Assembly: GCF_037201965.1 (NCBI RefSeq)
Contig: NZ_CP147518.1
Coordinates: forward strand, 3,465,001 to 3,529,000
From: Spirosoma sp. SC4-14
GTDB taxonomy: Bacteria > Bacteroidota > Bacteroidia > Cytophagales > Spirosomataceae
Length of the DNA stretch: 64,000 bases
Reading direction: 5' to 3'
The notes below the pieces were generated by a model. It made no database searches and was not told the DNA's origin. It was given only the letters and a program-made list of their open reading frames with translations. Of the stretch, positions 17,010 to 26,117 are shown piece after piece (positions within the stretch are counted from its first letter, which is position 1; each line of letters opens with the position of its first letter). Position numbers and translations under genes: made by a program.

Positions 17010-19964
17010 TTAGAAGTTGAACATGATACGGCCGTAGTAGTAGGCACCGTTAGAACCCTGCTGGTTGTTGGAGTACAGATAGAATCCCTGATTTTCGGGG
17101 CGAAGAATCTGGGGATACTTGTCGAAAATATTGCTGCCACCAATCGACAGTTTCAGATTGCGGGTAAGGTCGTACCCAATGCTCATGTCGAAAATAGCCT
17201 GTGGAGAGAACGTTTGGTCGTAGTAATTGCCCTGATCGTCGGACGATACCGAACGCTCCGTAACCGATCCGAAGTAAGTACCCCGCAGCATGATATTGAA
17301 CTTATCGAAACGATAGGTGATAGAACTGATGACTTTAGTTCTGGGGGTTCCGGTTTCAAACTGGCCAATTACATCGCGGCTGAGGTATTTTTCAACCACC
17401 TGATCGGGGGTCAGGTTTTCGACATTCAGGTCGAGTGTTTTCCGGGTGAGGATCGTATTCTTGCTGAAAATAGCAGCCAGCATAAACGTCAGACTTTTGT
17501 TGCGGGCCATTGTGTAGGTGTAGTTGCCAACCAGTTCAATACCTCTCGACCGAACATTGGCCCCGTTGACAAAGAACTGTGCTTCGCCACCGCCAATAAC
17601 TTCTCCATAGTTATTGCCAACTTCTGAGGCATTGAAATAACTGGTGCGGAAAATCCGGTTGTCGACATCGATCTGGTAGGCGTCGGCTGTGATCTCAAAT
17701 CCACGTGTAGGCTGGAACGTGAAGCCCAGGCCATAAGTACGTGAGTTTTCCTGCTTCAATCCTTTGATACCCAGCACTCGTGCTGCCGTACTGTTGGTTG
17801 GATAGGTGGTCACGTCGAGTGGTTGGGGGATGCCATTGGCATCGGGTACGAAAGCCGTTGCCGTATGCGTATAGTTTAACTCCTGTAGTGAAGGAGCCCG
17901 GAAACCCGTTGCAATCGAACCCCGGATGGTCAGGTTTTTGGTGATTTCGTAGCGGGCAGCCAGTTTACCAATCGATACGCCACCAAAATCAGAATAATTT
18001 TCCAGGCGCACCGCTGCGGCTACCAGAAACTTACGGGTCAGCTCGAGTTCGGCATCCAGATAGGCTGCCATGGTGGTTCGGTATTCGTTGCGTTCGTTTT
18101 TAGGCCCAAATCCGGCAAAGCACTGGCAGTTCGACGATAGCGATTTGACCGTTACCTGCTGACCGGCATATACACTTAATGGATTGCCCGACGCATCGAC
18201 AATGGGTGTACTGCTGGCATCTTCGAGTGGTTTGCCATCGGGACCAACCAGCAAACCGGCTTTGGTTGCCGTCAGGATACCCGCATCGCCATAGCTGTAA
18301 CTCTCTTCCTGACCTTTCAGGATTTTATAATTCTCGACCCGCATCTCGGCCCCAAACGCAACATTCAGACCGTTCATTATGCTTTTAAAATAGCGCGAAA
18401 AATCGAGGTTTGTTGAGTTCTGGGTGAACTGATGCGTACCCAGATACATATTTACGGGCGAGTTGGAACCCAGCGATGCATTCATCGTGTTGACCATGCC
18501 AATCCGCATCCCGTTCCGGCCAAACGTATTGCTGAAATCGACATTGAAATCGCCAACTTTGCTCTTTATCCCTACCGTATTGGAAAAATCGGAGGTGTTC
18601 GACGTCATTTGTGGGCGAAATCCGTTGGGATAGAGCAGGTAGTTGAACCGGTCGGTTTGGGAGGGGCGACGGAAATAGCAGGAGAAACCTTCTAGAAATT
18701 TGTAGGAAGCTCCGCCGAAACTGTAAATCGTAGTGGTTGGATTGATCTCGTAACCTGCATTATAAAAAGCACTTCCCAGCGTAATGGCGGGCATACCGGC
18801 ATAAACGGCAAAATCGGCTTTCGTTAAGCCGCGGGCGGCCATCAGGCCATCTTCCGTTTTCAATGATTCAATCAACTGAGTATTGCCAGCCGACTGGGCA
18901 CGAATAAGTTCGGGGTTCGTAATAACTGGGTTGCCGGTCTTATCGGTCCGCAGGTTGTTCAGATAAGTATTATCAAAAAAGCCCCAGTCGTTGACGAAAG
19001 GGCGCAGGGTTGGCCGTCGCTGCGTAATTTGCCCCGAAATGTTGAGGTAGCCTTTCTCCGCAATTTTAAATCCGTAATTCGCATCGAACTGGTAGTTGAA
19101 ACCATCGGGTTTTCCAGATTTAGTTAGCGCACCGGCGCTACCACCCGAGTTGAGATAACCGCCACCGGTAAGGCTACCTGTCAGTTTATTCGTCCCTTTT
19201 TTCAGAATAATGTTCACGACTCCGGCAACAGCATCGGAACCATACTGAGCTGCGGCACCATCCCGTAAGATTTCGACCCGATCGATAGCAGCCGCCGGAA
19301 TGGTCATCATATCGACCGACGTTGATGGACTGCCGACAGCCGTACCGGTAATAAGCAGGGCCGACGTATGGCGTCGTTTGCCATTGATCAAGACCAGAAT
19401 TTGGTTCGGTGCCATGTTGCGTAGCTGAACCGGATCAACGTGTGAATCGAGGTCACCGCCCTGCGATCGGATGGCGTTGAAACTGGGAGCCACATAGGCA
19501 AGCATCTGTGCCAGATCGATTTGCGGCAATTCGCCCATGATGTCTTTAATCGAAATAACATCGACCGGAACGGGGGTTTCCAGAATGGTTCGTCCTGTGT
19601 TGCGCGTTCCGGTTACGATCAGTTCGGTCAGTTGGGTGGCGTCTTCATCGAGGCTGACATTGATGGTTGTCTGATCGCCAACCTGAATTTCTTTTGATTT
19701 AAAGCCAATAAAACTAACGACCAGAACATCGTTCGGAGCTGCTTCGAGTGAGAAAGCCCCTTGATTATCGGTGATGGCTCCTTTGCGGGTGTTGCCCTTA
19801 ATCAGGACATTTACCCCTTGTAGCGCTTCCGAATTCGTAGTGGCTGTTACCTTGCCGGTTATTCGCCTGCTCTGGGCCTGGGTGATGACGGGTAATATTA
19901 CACCGAACACAATCAGAAGCAGCAGGGTACGCAGAGAGCTGTGTGTGTATACTCTTCGTTTCAT
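17010..19964 (-). CDS. TonB-dependent outer-membrane receptor
   Basis: The product has 984 residues. A signal peptide (1-30, ending TQAQ) is followed by a carboxypeptidase-regulatory-like domain (about 33-112, ITGKVTATTNSEALQGVNVL). The plug includes LILVTGTRN-like TELIVTGTRN, VQLRNMAPNQILVLINGKRR and RVEILRDGAAAQYGSDAVAG. The barrel ends IMFNF with the terminal aromatic residue expected for Bam insertion. A loop carries NCQC, possibly a disulfide. The plug is of the classical TonB receptor type, with no SusD partner. The ligand is unknown. A long, AT-rich upstream region may control it. Confidence 0.92.
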   Translation of the reverse strand: MKRRVYTHSSLRTLLLLIVFGVILPVITQAQSRRITGKVTATTNSEALQGVNVLIKGNTRKGAITDNQGAFSLEAAPNDVLVVSFIGFKSKEIQVGDQTTINVSLDEDATQLTELIVTGTRNTGRTILETPVPVDVISIKDIMGELPQIDLAQMLAYVAPSFNAIRSQGGDLDSHVDPVQLRNMAPNQILVLINGKRRHTSALLITGTAVGSPSTSVDMMTIPAAAIDRVEILRDGAAAQYGSDAVAGVVNIILKKGTNKLTGSLTGGGYLNSGGSAGALTKSGKPDGFNYQFDANYGFKIAEKGYLNISGQITQRRPTLRPFVNDWGFFDNTYLNNLRTDKTGNPVITNPELIRAQSAGNTQLIESLKTEDGLMAARGLTKADFAVYAGMPAITLGSAFYNAGYEINPTTTIYSFGGASYKFLEGFSCYFRRPSQTDRFNYLLYPNGFRPQMTSNTSDFSNTVGIKSKVGDFNVDFSNTFGRNGMRIGMVNTMNASLGSNSPVNMYLGTHQFTQNSTNLDFSRYFKSIMNGLNVAFGAEMRVENYKILKGQEESYSYGDAGILTATKAGLLVGPDGKPLEDASSTPIVDASGNPLSVYAGQQVTVKSLSSNCQCFAGFGPKNERNEYRTTMAAYLDAELELTRKFLVAAAVRLENYSDFGGVSIGKLAARYEITKNLTIRGSIATGFRAPSLQELNYTHTATAFVPDANGIPQPLDVTTYPTNSTAARVLGIKGLKQENSRTYGLGFTFQPTRGFEITADAYQIDVDNRIFRTSYFNASEVGNNYGEVIGGGEAQFFVNGANVRSRGIELVGNYTYTMARNKSLTFMLAAIFSKNTILTRKTLDLNVENLTPDQVVEKYLSRDVIGQFETGTPRTKVISSITYRFDKFNIMLRGTYFGSVTERSVSSDDQGNYYDQTFSPQAIFDMSIGYDLTRNLKLSIGGSNIFDKYPQILRPENQGFYLYSNNQQGSNGAYYYGRIMFNF

Positions 19965-20912
19965 AAGTAGTAGGAGTTGATGGAAAGTCAGTAGCAGAAC
20001 AAGAGAATCTGGGTTGATTTAAGTGAACTAGATACGCCTTTGATAATGAGTTATTCGTAATTGGGATTTAAATTTTTTTATTTAATTGATTGATGTTCAG
20101 GGTTTTGCTGATTGAATCTTTGCTTTTTTTTGGGCACTAATTTCCCATCACTCCGGTTGGAGTTTTAGCCGATAGCAATCTGAAAAGCGTGAATTATTGC
20201 GCCTGTTGTGTTACGGATGCCGAGTTACTATACCTGGTTGACGGCAGCTTGGCCCAACTGTTTTTTCCTAAACAGAGGAATCGATCGGTAGGGGACGTAT
20301 AGAGAAGTATGCCCGGCGAATACCCGCTCCGTACAGAATAAGTACTCCTGATGTCATTGCGTTTCATACTGCTGGAAAGTTGAATGTGAAGCGTATTTAT
20401 TCTTAATGATAGGATAGTAAAAACCTATTCAGGTATTTATACGACCTGTTGACTTCGTATTGATAAATATTGAATTGGTCAAGAAAGAATTATACTGTAA
20501 ATCAGGTAGCTATGGGCTACATTTATTGCCAAGCTCTCTTTGTAGGAATGTGCACAAATAGAGAGTATGTTCTGTTGTACATTGCTAAATAAACAAATTA
20601 AAATTACGTTAACAAGTTGTAATGCAAAATATTATATTATTATATTTAAAATATAAAACAGATTATTGGTTATTTTATATTTAAACCAAACGTTGAACGG
20701 GTTTTTCGTAATAATACTTAAGCAAGCCTGCGTTGGCGGATGATGAGCTATAAGGATATTTACTATAAATGCAGGGCCTGATCGATTTATAAATTAGTGT
20801 GTACGCAAAAGCCCGGCGCTCACAACGGAAGAATGTGCTGATAGACTGCAACTAGTTCCTTTATGAGCGCCGGGCTTTTGTGAGCAACCGATACTATAGC
20901 TTTAGTTAACGA
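19965..20912. other. Long AT-rich intergenic region upstream of the TonB receptor
   Basis: Almost 950 bases carry no convincing gene. The part from about 20400 to 20720 is strongly AT-rich, with runs such as ATATTATATTATTATATTTA. The right end holds a 17-bp palindrome at 20806-20880. I see no riboswitch, and no clear TAnnTTTG box just ahead of the receptor start. It may hold regulatory sites or remains of lost genes. Confidence 0.5.
20806..20880. repeat. 17-bp perfect inverted repeat downstream of nagA
   Basis: CAAAAGCCCGGCGCTCA (20806-20822) and TGAGCGCCGGGCTTTTG (20864-20880) pair perfectly around a 41-base loop. It lies about 30 bases beyond the nagA stop, so it may terminate nagA transcription, but the loop is unusually large. 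Confidence 0.75.
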
Positions 20913-22073
20913 CTAAAAGGTTGTTGTCCAGACATTTTTGACCGCCAGCGTCTGATTTGTCTGGATCAGATTGGCAACATAGCCCGGCTTTATTTTCCCT
21001 AATTGGTTGCCCAGCCCAATCAACTCTGCCGGAATGGCCGTAGCCATTCGTAATGCGTTGCTGAGTGGAATCCCGGCCTGGTCAACCGCCACCCGTACGC
21101 AGTCGATTAAGGTGAGGGCTGAACCCGCCAGATTACCTTCATTGTTCACATATCGGCCAGGGCCGTGGGTATCGGGTTCAAAATGAACGACAAATTCACC
21201 TAATGAGAAATTGGGGCGGGGTGGGTTGGCGAATAGCGCATCCGAAATCAAAAACATTCGTTCGCCCAGTAGTCGATAGGCGGTTCGGATCGCTACCGGA
21301 TGACAATGATACCCATCGGCAATTACGCTGGCATGAACGCTGGCATGATCAAAAACAGCTCCGACAATACCCGGCTCGCGGCTTTCGAAACCGCGCATGG
21401 CATTATAGAGGTGGGTTGCTAACGGGAAACCGCTATCAAAAGCATTCATCGCCTGCTGGTAGGTAGCATTGCTATGGCCTAAGGAGAGACGTGTATCGGG
21501 ATGTTTTAGCCGTTGAAGGGTGGCCAGTTGTTCGTTGGTCAGAATCTCTGGGGCCAGTGTCAGAATACGTATAACGTCGGCATTGGAGCCGAATAATGTT
21601 TCCAGTTCGCCTTCGGCCGGAGTACGCACATACGCCATACTGTGTGCTCCTCGTTTGATTGGGTTAAAATAGGGGCCCTCGATATGAATGCCCGGTACAC
21701 CAAACGGATTTTCGTCCCGAACAATGGCAACGGCTGCCATCGACTGGAGCATTATATCCAGCGACGTTGAATGAATCGTTGGGAGCAGTGTGGTGGTCCC
21801 GTTTCGGCGGTGCGACTCATAAATATGGCGCACCGTTTCGGGCGTTGGAATGTCGTTCAGAAACAGATTGGAGCCGCCATATAACTGCAAATCGATCATG
21901 CCCGGAAGCAGATAATCGCCCTGGAGATCGACGACCGTTCCCGAATCGGTAGCCGGGATATTCCCATTTTCGGAAATCTCCTGAATATAACCGTCAGAAA
22001 TCCGCACCGATGCGCCGGAAAGAAATGAGTCGCCCGTAAAAACCGTGGCGTTTTGAAAAATAATGGATTGCAT
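20913..22073 (-). CDS. nagA: N-acetylglucosamine-6-phosphate deacetylase
   Basis: The 386-residue amidohydrolase carries the expected motifs in order: LLPGMIDLQLYGG, HIEGPYFNPIKRGAH (metal-binding Glu), LGHSNATYQQ, ATHLYNAMRGFE, IADGYHCHP and the catalytic Asp in LISDALFAN. It removes the acetyl group from GlcNAc-6-P in aminosugar and peptidoglycan recycling. NagB is not present near it. The first metal site usually reads HxH; here it is DLQLYGG, the glutamine-containing form known from several NagA enzymes, so one metal ion is expected. A palindrome follows the stop. Confidence 0.93.
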   Translation of the reverse strand: MQSIIFQNATVFTGDSFLSGASVRISDGYIQEISENGNIPATDSGTVVDLQGDYLLPGMIDLQLYGGSNLFLNDIPTPETVRHIYESHRRNGTTTLLPTIHSTSLDIMLQSMAAVAIVRDENPFGVPGIHIEGPYFNPIKRGAHSMAYVRTPAEGELETLFGSNADVIRILTLAPEILTNEQLATLQRLKHPDTRLSLGHSNATYQQAMNAFDSGFPLATHLYNAMRGFESREPGIVGAVFDHASVHASVIADGYHCHPVAIRTAYRLLGERMFLISDALFANPPRPNFSLGEFVVHFEPDTHGPGRYVNNEGNLAGSALTLIDCVRVAVDQAGIPLSNALRMATAIPAELIGLGNQLGKIKPGYVANLIQTNQTLAVKNVWTTTF

Positions 22074-22113
22074 AGGTAGGAAAGTAAGGCGCTGGATTAA
22101 AATACCCGGTACA

Positions 22114-22178
22114 GTTTATGGTTTACGGTTGCTCCGCCCATTCTTATTCCTTCTGCGGAGCAACCGTAAACCATAAAC
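22114..22178. repeat. 24-bp perfect palindrome between aroE and nagA
   Basis: The arms at 22114-22137 and 22155-22178 are perfect inverse copies around a 17-base loop. The core GTTTACGGTTGCTC recurs with one change in the inverted repeat at 32440-32498, which points to a shared repeat family. Confidence 0.85.
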
Positions 22179-22189
22179 CCAATACCGAC

Positions 22190-22933
22190 CTACTCCTGCC
22201 AGATAGCCCAGGCTTTTTCGGCCTGAAGCACGAGCATCTGGTAACCGTTTAGGGTGGCGGCTCCCCGTTCCTGTCCGCGTTTCATAAACTGCGTTTCGGC
22301 TGGGTTATAGACCAGATCGTAGAGCATATGCCGATCGGTAAGCTGATCGTAGGGCAGGGCTGGAGCTTCGTCTGTGTGCGGGTAGGTTCCCACTGGCGAA
22401 CAGTTAATGATTAGCGGATAATCCGAAATCAGCCCCGGCAGTTCAGCATAGGTGATGCTATCGTTGGTTTTAGTGCGCGATACCGATTTGAATGGAATCC
22501 CTAAATCGGCAAGAGCCACCAGCACTGCTTTTGACGCCCCACCCGTTCCGAGTACAAGCGCCCGAAGACCGGCCGTAGTCCGGTCATAGTCGGCCAGCCA
22601 GTAGACCAGCGATAATTTGAAGCCGTAATAATCCGAATTGTAGCCGGTTGTTTTACCATCGGGTTCACGCTTTATTACATTGACGGCACCAATCTTTGCG
22701 GCCGATTCATCTACCCGATCCAGATAAGGAATAACTGCCTGTTTATGCGGAATGGTGACATTTAGGCCACGTAATCCCGGTGTTTTTAATAGATCGGGCA
22801 GGGCTGTAATATCGGGCATTTCGAACAGATCGAAGCGACTGTCGGTAATGCCTTCCCGAGAAAATTTTTCGGAAAAATACCGTTGTGAAAACGAATGGGT
22901 GAGCGGGAAGCCAATAAGACCGTAGCGAATCAT
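22190..22933 (-). CDS. aroE: Shikimate dehydrogenase (NADP+)
   Basis: The 247-residue protein begins MIRYGLIGFPLTHSFSQRYF, the substrate-binding SxS motif region. NVTIPHKQAVIPYLD holds the catalytic lysine, and the nucleotide loop is VLGTGGASKAVLVAL. It reduces 3-dehydroshikimate in aromatic amino acid synthesis. The Bacteroidota form is short, as here. It lies between two palindromic spacers, downstream of dedA on the same strand. No other aro gene is nearby. Confidence 0.95.
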   Translation of the reverse strand: MIRYGLIGFPLTHSFSQRYFSEKFSREGITDSRFDLFEMPDITALPDLLKTPGLRGLNVTIPHKQAVIPYLDRVDESAAKIGAVNVIKREPDGKTTGYNSDYYGFKLSLVYWLADYDRTTAGLRALVLGTGGASKAVLVALADLGIPFKSVSRTKTNDSITYAELPGLISDYPLIINCSPVGTYPHTDEAPALPYDQLTDRHMLYDLVYNPAETQFMKRGQERGAATLNGYQMLVLQAEKAWAIWQE

Positions 22934-22941
22934 AGTAAAAA

Positions 22942-22983
22942 AGGCAGAGAAAAGTAGGCAGTTTACGACTACTTTTCTCTGCC
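22942..22983. repeat. 16-bp palindrome between dedA and aroE
   Basis: AGGCAGAGAAAAGTAG (22942-22957) pairs perfectly with CTACTTTTCTCTGCCT (22968-22983) around ten bases. It lies just upstream of the aroE start and could end dedA transcripts on the minus strand. Confidence 0.75.
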
Positions 22984-23049
22984 TACGTAGGAATTTAATA
23001 GACCAACCTGAACGGTTTTGAAAACCATTTAGGGTTAATTAGTTATTGA

Positions 23050-23703
23050 CTAAACCGTTGGGTTACTGGAGCGTTTTTTGAGCGCACCGATGATGATCGG
23101 CACTACAGACAAGCCTATGATGCCAAACACCACCAGTTCGAAGTTCTTCTGAACAATCGGGAAATTTCCGAAAAAATAGCCCAGTAGCGAAATGCTTGTT
23201 ACCCACAAAATGGCTCCCATGATGCAAAAACGCAGATAAGTTCCATAGTTCATACTACCGGCCCCAGCCACAAAAGGCGCAATAGTCCGAACGATGGGAA
23301 TAAACCGGGCCAGAATGACCGTTCGGCCACCGTATTTTTCGTAAAATTTCTCCGTTTCGGTAATATATTCCCGCTTGAAAAACAGAATTCGTTCCCTCGA
23401 CTTAATGGTTGTTCCCAGAAACTTTCCGACAAAATAATTCACGTTATCGCCGAGCAGAGCGGCTGTAATGAGCAATGGAATAATAACCCACACACTCAGA
23501 TCATTGGTTGGCCGGGCGGCCAGTGCACCAGCCGCAAACAGGAGTGAGTCGCCCGGAAGGAGGGGCATAACAATCAGACCGGTTTCGGTGAAGACAATTA
23601 GAAACAGGATGGCATAAAGCAATACGCCGTAATCGTTGGCCCACGCATCGAGATACCGATCGAGGTGAAGCAGAAAGTCAAGCAGGGATTTGATCAGTTC
23701 CAT
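23050..23703 (-). CDS. DedA family membrane protein
   Basis: This 217-residue membrane protein has four or five hydrophobic spans. The family signatures are ETGLIVMPLLPGDSLLFAAG and the arginine region YGGRTVILARFIPIVRTIAPFVAGAGSM. DedA proteins act in membrane homeostasis, and members recycle undecaprenyl phosphate or flip phospholipids. The two charged residues in the re-entrant loops are present (Glu and Asp near the first motif, Arg in the second). It is upstream of aroE, with a palindrome between. The specific lipid is unknown. Confidence 0.93.
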   Translation of the reverse strand: MELIKSLLDFLLHLDRYLDAWANDYGVLLYAILFLIVFTETGLIVMPLLPGDSLLFAAGALAARPTNDLSVWVIIPLLITAALLGDNVNYFVGKFLGTTIKSRERILFFKREYITETEKFYEKYGGRTVILARFIPIVRTIAPFVAGAGSMNYGTYLRFCIMGAILWVTSISLLGYFFGNFPIVQKNFELVVFGIIGLSVVPIIIGALKKRSSNPTV

Positions 23704-23772
23704 ATAGAAGGAGTGAGAAGACAGTGGTGTGGAGAGGAGCTAGTAGAGTAGGAACCCGCTAACTCTCACGCC

Positions 23773-24531
23773 TTACTTCAAAAAATGCATAAATGTGTCA
23801 CCCCGAAGACCCAGCCGAATTGTTTCGAGCGGAATAACTTCGTGAGGGGCGATATTACCCAGATTAACGTTGGTTCCGAGGAGTTTAACGAACCAAACCT
23901 GCTGTTCTTTCTGGGGGGCTTCCCACAAGATGCTTTCGAAAGGAACCTGAGTCAGAATTTCTTCCACCAGCCCCTGACGGACTTCGCCACTCGACCGGAA
24001 CAGCCCAACCGTACCACCTTCGCGGGCTTCACCGATTACCTTCCAGGCTCCGGCCTGTAACTCGGCTTTCATGAGCTGAATCCATTTGTAGGGAGGGATA
24101 ATCTTGGCTTCATCTTTCGACCCAACTTCCGACAGAACGGTCACCTGCGTAGCCAGTTGGCGGATATATTCGCACTTTTCGTCCTGAGGCATCTCAATCG
24201 ACCCGTCGGAGACCTCGGCATATTCCATGCCGTATTTATCCAGAAGTTTTCGGTAGTCGTCGAATTGATTGCGAACAACGAAGGCTTCGAAAAGTGTTCC
24301 TCCAAAATAGACCGGCATGTTAGCCGACCGATAAACGTCTAGTTTTTCTTTGAGATTGGGAGTGACAAATGATGTGGCCCAACCGAGTTTGATGATGTCT
24401 GCGTGGCCAGCGGAGGTAGATAAAAAGTCCTCGACCTCCCGAATACTTAATCCTTTGTCCATTACCATCGTCAAGCCGCTCTGGCGGGGCTTGGCGGTGC
24501 GTTCGGGAATTTGCGTAAGCGTATAATTCAT
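23773..24531 (-). CDS. comA: Phosphosulfolactate synthase (ComA family)
   Basis: The 252-residue TIM-barrel protein shows the ComA features: GLTMVMDKGLSIREVEDFL, HADIIKLGWATSF, MPVYFGGTLFEAFVV, EVSDGSIEMP and IGEAREGGTVGLFRSSGEVR. ComA adds sulfite to phosphoenolpyruvate to form phosphosulfolactate. The enzyme was defined in coenzyme M synthesis in methanogens. In bacteria it can start routes to other sulfonates. No ComB, ComC or ComDE homologue is present beside it. A sulfonolipid precursor role is an inference only. It is expressed from its own promoter, divergent from a thioesterase. Confidence 0.85.
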   Translation of the reverse strand: MNYTLTQIPERTAKPRQSGLTMVMDKGLSIREVEDFLSTSAGHADIIKLGWATSFVTPNLKEKLDVYRSANMPVYFGGTLFEAFVVRNQFDDYRKLLDKYGMEYAEVSDGSIEMPQDEKCEYIRQLATQVTVLSEVGSKDEAKIIPPYKWIQLMKAELQAGAWKVIGEAREGGTVGLFRSSGEVRQGLVEEILTQVPFESILWEAPQKEQQVWFVKLLGTNVNLGNIAPHEVIPLETIRLGLRGDTFMHFLK

Positions 24532-24566
24532 TCCTTGTGGTCAAAAAGGCACGTTAAAAATTGCCC

Positions 24567-24574
24567 CAAAAGTA
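24567..24574 (-). promoter_or_regulatory. Bacteroidota -7 box upstream of the ComA gene
   Basis: On the minus strand this reads TACTTTTG, a match to TAnnTTTG, about 36 bases ahead of the ATG. A TTG-containing word about 20 bases further upstream could serve as the -33 element. Confidence 0.5.
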
Positions 24575-24662
24575 GTATAAGTCCTGATAACCTCACAAGA
24601 AAGTCCATAAATAGTAGCGTTTGGTGCGTCTGTGGCTTAGTTTTGTACTATTTTTGTTGGAT

Positions 24663-25112
24663 ATGGACAATTTAACAAACCCTTGTCTTGACTTTTTTCG
24701 CTCTCAGGTCGGGCATGATATGAGCAGCAGTATATCGCCAATGGGGCGCTGGCTAAACGGAACCCTGCGGTCTGCTGAGTATGGTCGTCTGGTAGTTGAA
24801 TACCTTGTTCGGGATGAGATGACAAATCCGGCCGGGGTGTTGCACGGGGGCGCTGCGGCTGCTATTCTCGACGATCTGATTGGTGCTACGGTTTTTACAC
24901 TAGGGCGTGAATATGCCTATACATCCGTGAATCTGACCGTCGATTTTCTGCATGCGGCCCGAGTTGGTGAGGTGATTACGGCCAGTTCGGATGTGATTCG
25001 GGAAGGGAAAAACATTATTCACGGCGAAGGTCGAATCGTAGCGGCCGACGGCAAAATCATCGCCAAATGTTCGACCAATCTGATTCAGACGTCGGTGAAG
25101 CTGGCCTTTTAG
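24663..25112 (+). CDS. PaaI-type hotdog-fold thioesterase
   Basis: From the ATG the protein has 149 residues. The hotdog core holds NPAGVLHGGAAAAILDDLIG, the conserved catalytic region, and a central helix. This is followed by SVNLTVDFLHAARVGEVI and a C-terminal beta strand, as in PaaI/YbgC thioesterases that hydrolyse aryl- or acyl-CoA. A TAnnTTTG box at 24649-24656 lies so close to the ATG that the transcript may be nearly leaderless. A GTG 14 codons upstream would give an odd hydrophobic extension. Substrate is not known. Confidence 0.85.
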   Translation: MDNLTNPCLDFFRSQVGHDMSSSISPMGRWLNGTLRSAEYGRLVVEYLVRDEMTNPAGVLHGGAAAAILDDLIGATVFTLGREYAYTSVNLTVDFLHAARVGEVITASSDVIREGKNIIHGEGRIVAADGKIIAKCSTNLIQTSVKLAF

Positions 25113-25231
25113 ACGTTGGGGGCTGGTCGTTAGCTAGCAGATAGTAGTTACTACTCAATACTTATGCACCACCAACGCCAATATCCAACATCTAACATTG
25201 ATCTACTATTGACTAATGACAAAAGTTTTTC

Positions 25232-25239
25232 TACTTTTG
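25232..25239 (+). promoter_or_regulatory. Bacteroidota -7 box upstream of rplU
   Basis: TACTTTTG matches TAnnTTTG, with TTGAC about 19 bases upstream as a -33 element. It lies 29 bases before the rplU ATG. Confidence 0.6.
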
Positions 25240-25267
25240 CACCTCATTTCCAATTTTATACATAAAC

Positions 25268-25585
25268 ATGTACGCAATCGTAGAGATCGCAGGGCAGCAA
25301 TTCAAGATCCAGAAAGGTCGCTCTATCTATACCCACCGGTTAGAGGGTGACGTGGACGCTGCACTTGCCTCCGACAAGGTGAAAATTCTCCTTGTTGATA
25401 ACGAAGGGAGCATCACCATCGGTGCACCAACTGTTGCAGGAGCAACGGTATCAGCCAAAATCGTCGAACACCTGAAAGGCGAAAAAGTTATCGTCTTTAA
25501 AAAGAAGCGTCGGAAAGGCTATAAGAAGAAAAATGGTCACCGTCAGTATCTGACCAAAGTTTTGATCGAAGATATAACTATTTAA
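25268..25585 (+). CDS. rplU: 50S ribosomal protein L21
   Basis: The 105-residue protein starts MYAIVEIAGQQFKIQKGRSI and contains VKILLVDNEGSITIGAPTV, ending with the basic KKKRRKGYKKKNGHRQYLT stretch, all typical of L21. It binds 23S rRNA. It is followed by rpmA with an 83-base palindromic spacer that holds imperfect copies of CTGAAAAC. Its promoter is visible immediately upstream. Confidence 0.98.
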   Translation: MYAIVEIAGQQFKIQKGRSIYTHRLEGDVDAALASDKVKILLVDNEGSITIGAPTVAGATVSAKIVEHLKGEKVIVFKKKRRKGYKKKNGHRQYLTKVLIEDITI

Positions 25586-25668
25586 GTTTAGGCGTTTTCG
25601 GGTTTCAGTTGGCTATCGCATCTCTACTGAAAACTGAAAACCTGCAAGCTGAAAACTCTTAAAAGAAA

Positions 25669-25974
25669 ATGGCACACAAGAAAGGTGTAGGTAGTTCCAA
25701 AAACGGCCGTGACTCGATCAGCAAGCGCCTGGGCGTGAAACTGTTCGGTGGCCAGTCGGCCATTGCCGGTAACATCATCGTTCGTCAGCGCGGTACAAAA
25801 CACCACCCTGGCAAAAACGTTGGTCTGGGTAAAGACTTTACGCTGTTTGCTCTGGTTGATGGTGTTGTAAAATTCCGTCCCGGCCGCGACAGTCGTTCGT
25901 ACGTAGATATTATTCCGGCTGGTCCGTCGGCTGTTGAAACAGCTCCGGTTGCAGAAGCACCCGCCGAAGCCTAG
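25669..25974 (+). CDS. rpmA: 50S ribosomal protein L27
   Basis: The 101-residue protein begins [20 protein letters not shown] and continues [20 protein letters not shown] and [20 protein letters not shown], all L27 signatures. The N-terminus starts directly at the mature sequence and lacks the Firmicutes-type cleaved extension. L27 reaches the peptidyl transferase centre. The acidic Ala-rich tail after DIIPAGPS is a lineage-specific addition. It follows rplU in an operon and ends at a strong terminator. Confidence 0.98.
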   Translation: MAHKKGVGSSKNGRDSISKRLGVKLFGGQSAIAGNIIVRQRGTKHHPGKNVGLGKDFTLFALVDGVVKFRPGRDSRSYVDIIPAGPSAVETAPVAEAPAEA

Positions 25975-25994
25975 TATACAATTGAATTAGTACG

Positions 25995-26029
25995 AAACCC
26001 GTTTGGTGACGAACCAGACGGGTTTTTTT
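25995..26029 (+). terminator. Rho-independent terminator after rpmA
   Basis: AAACCCGTTTGGT pairs with ACCAGACGGGTTT across GACGA, with one G-U pair, then a T run. It lies about 20 bases after the rpmA stop. Confidence 0.88.
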
Positions 26030-26117
26030 GTGTATAAAAACTAAAAAAGTGGCCAGGCTGTTAGAGAAATATAAATCCATCCAGAAAAGAAAGCCGAACA
26101 CTGAAAACGCATTCATA

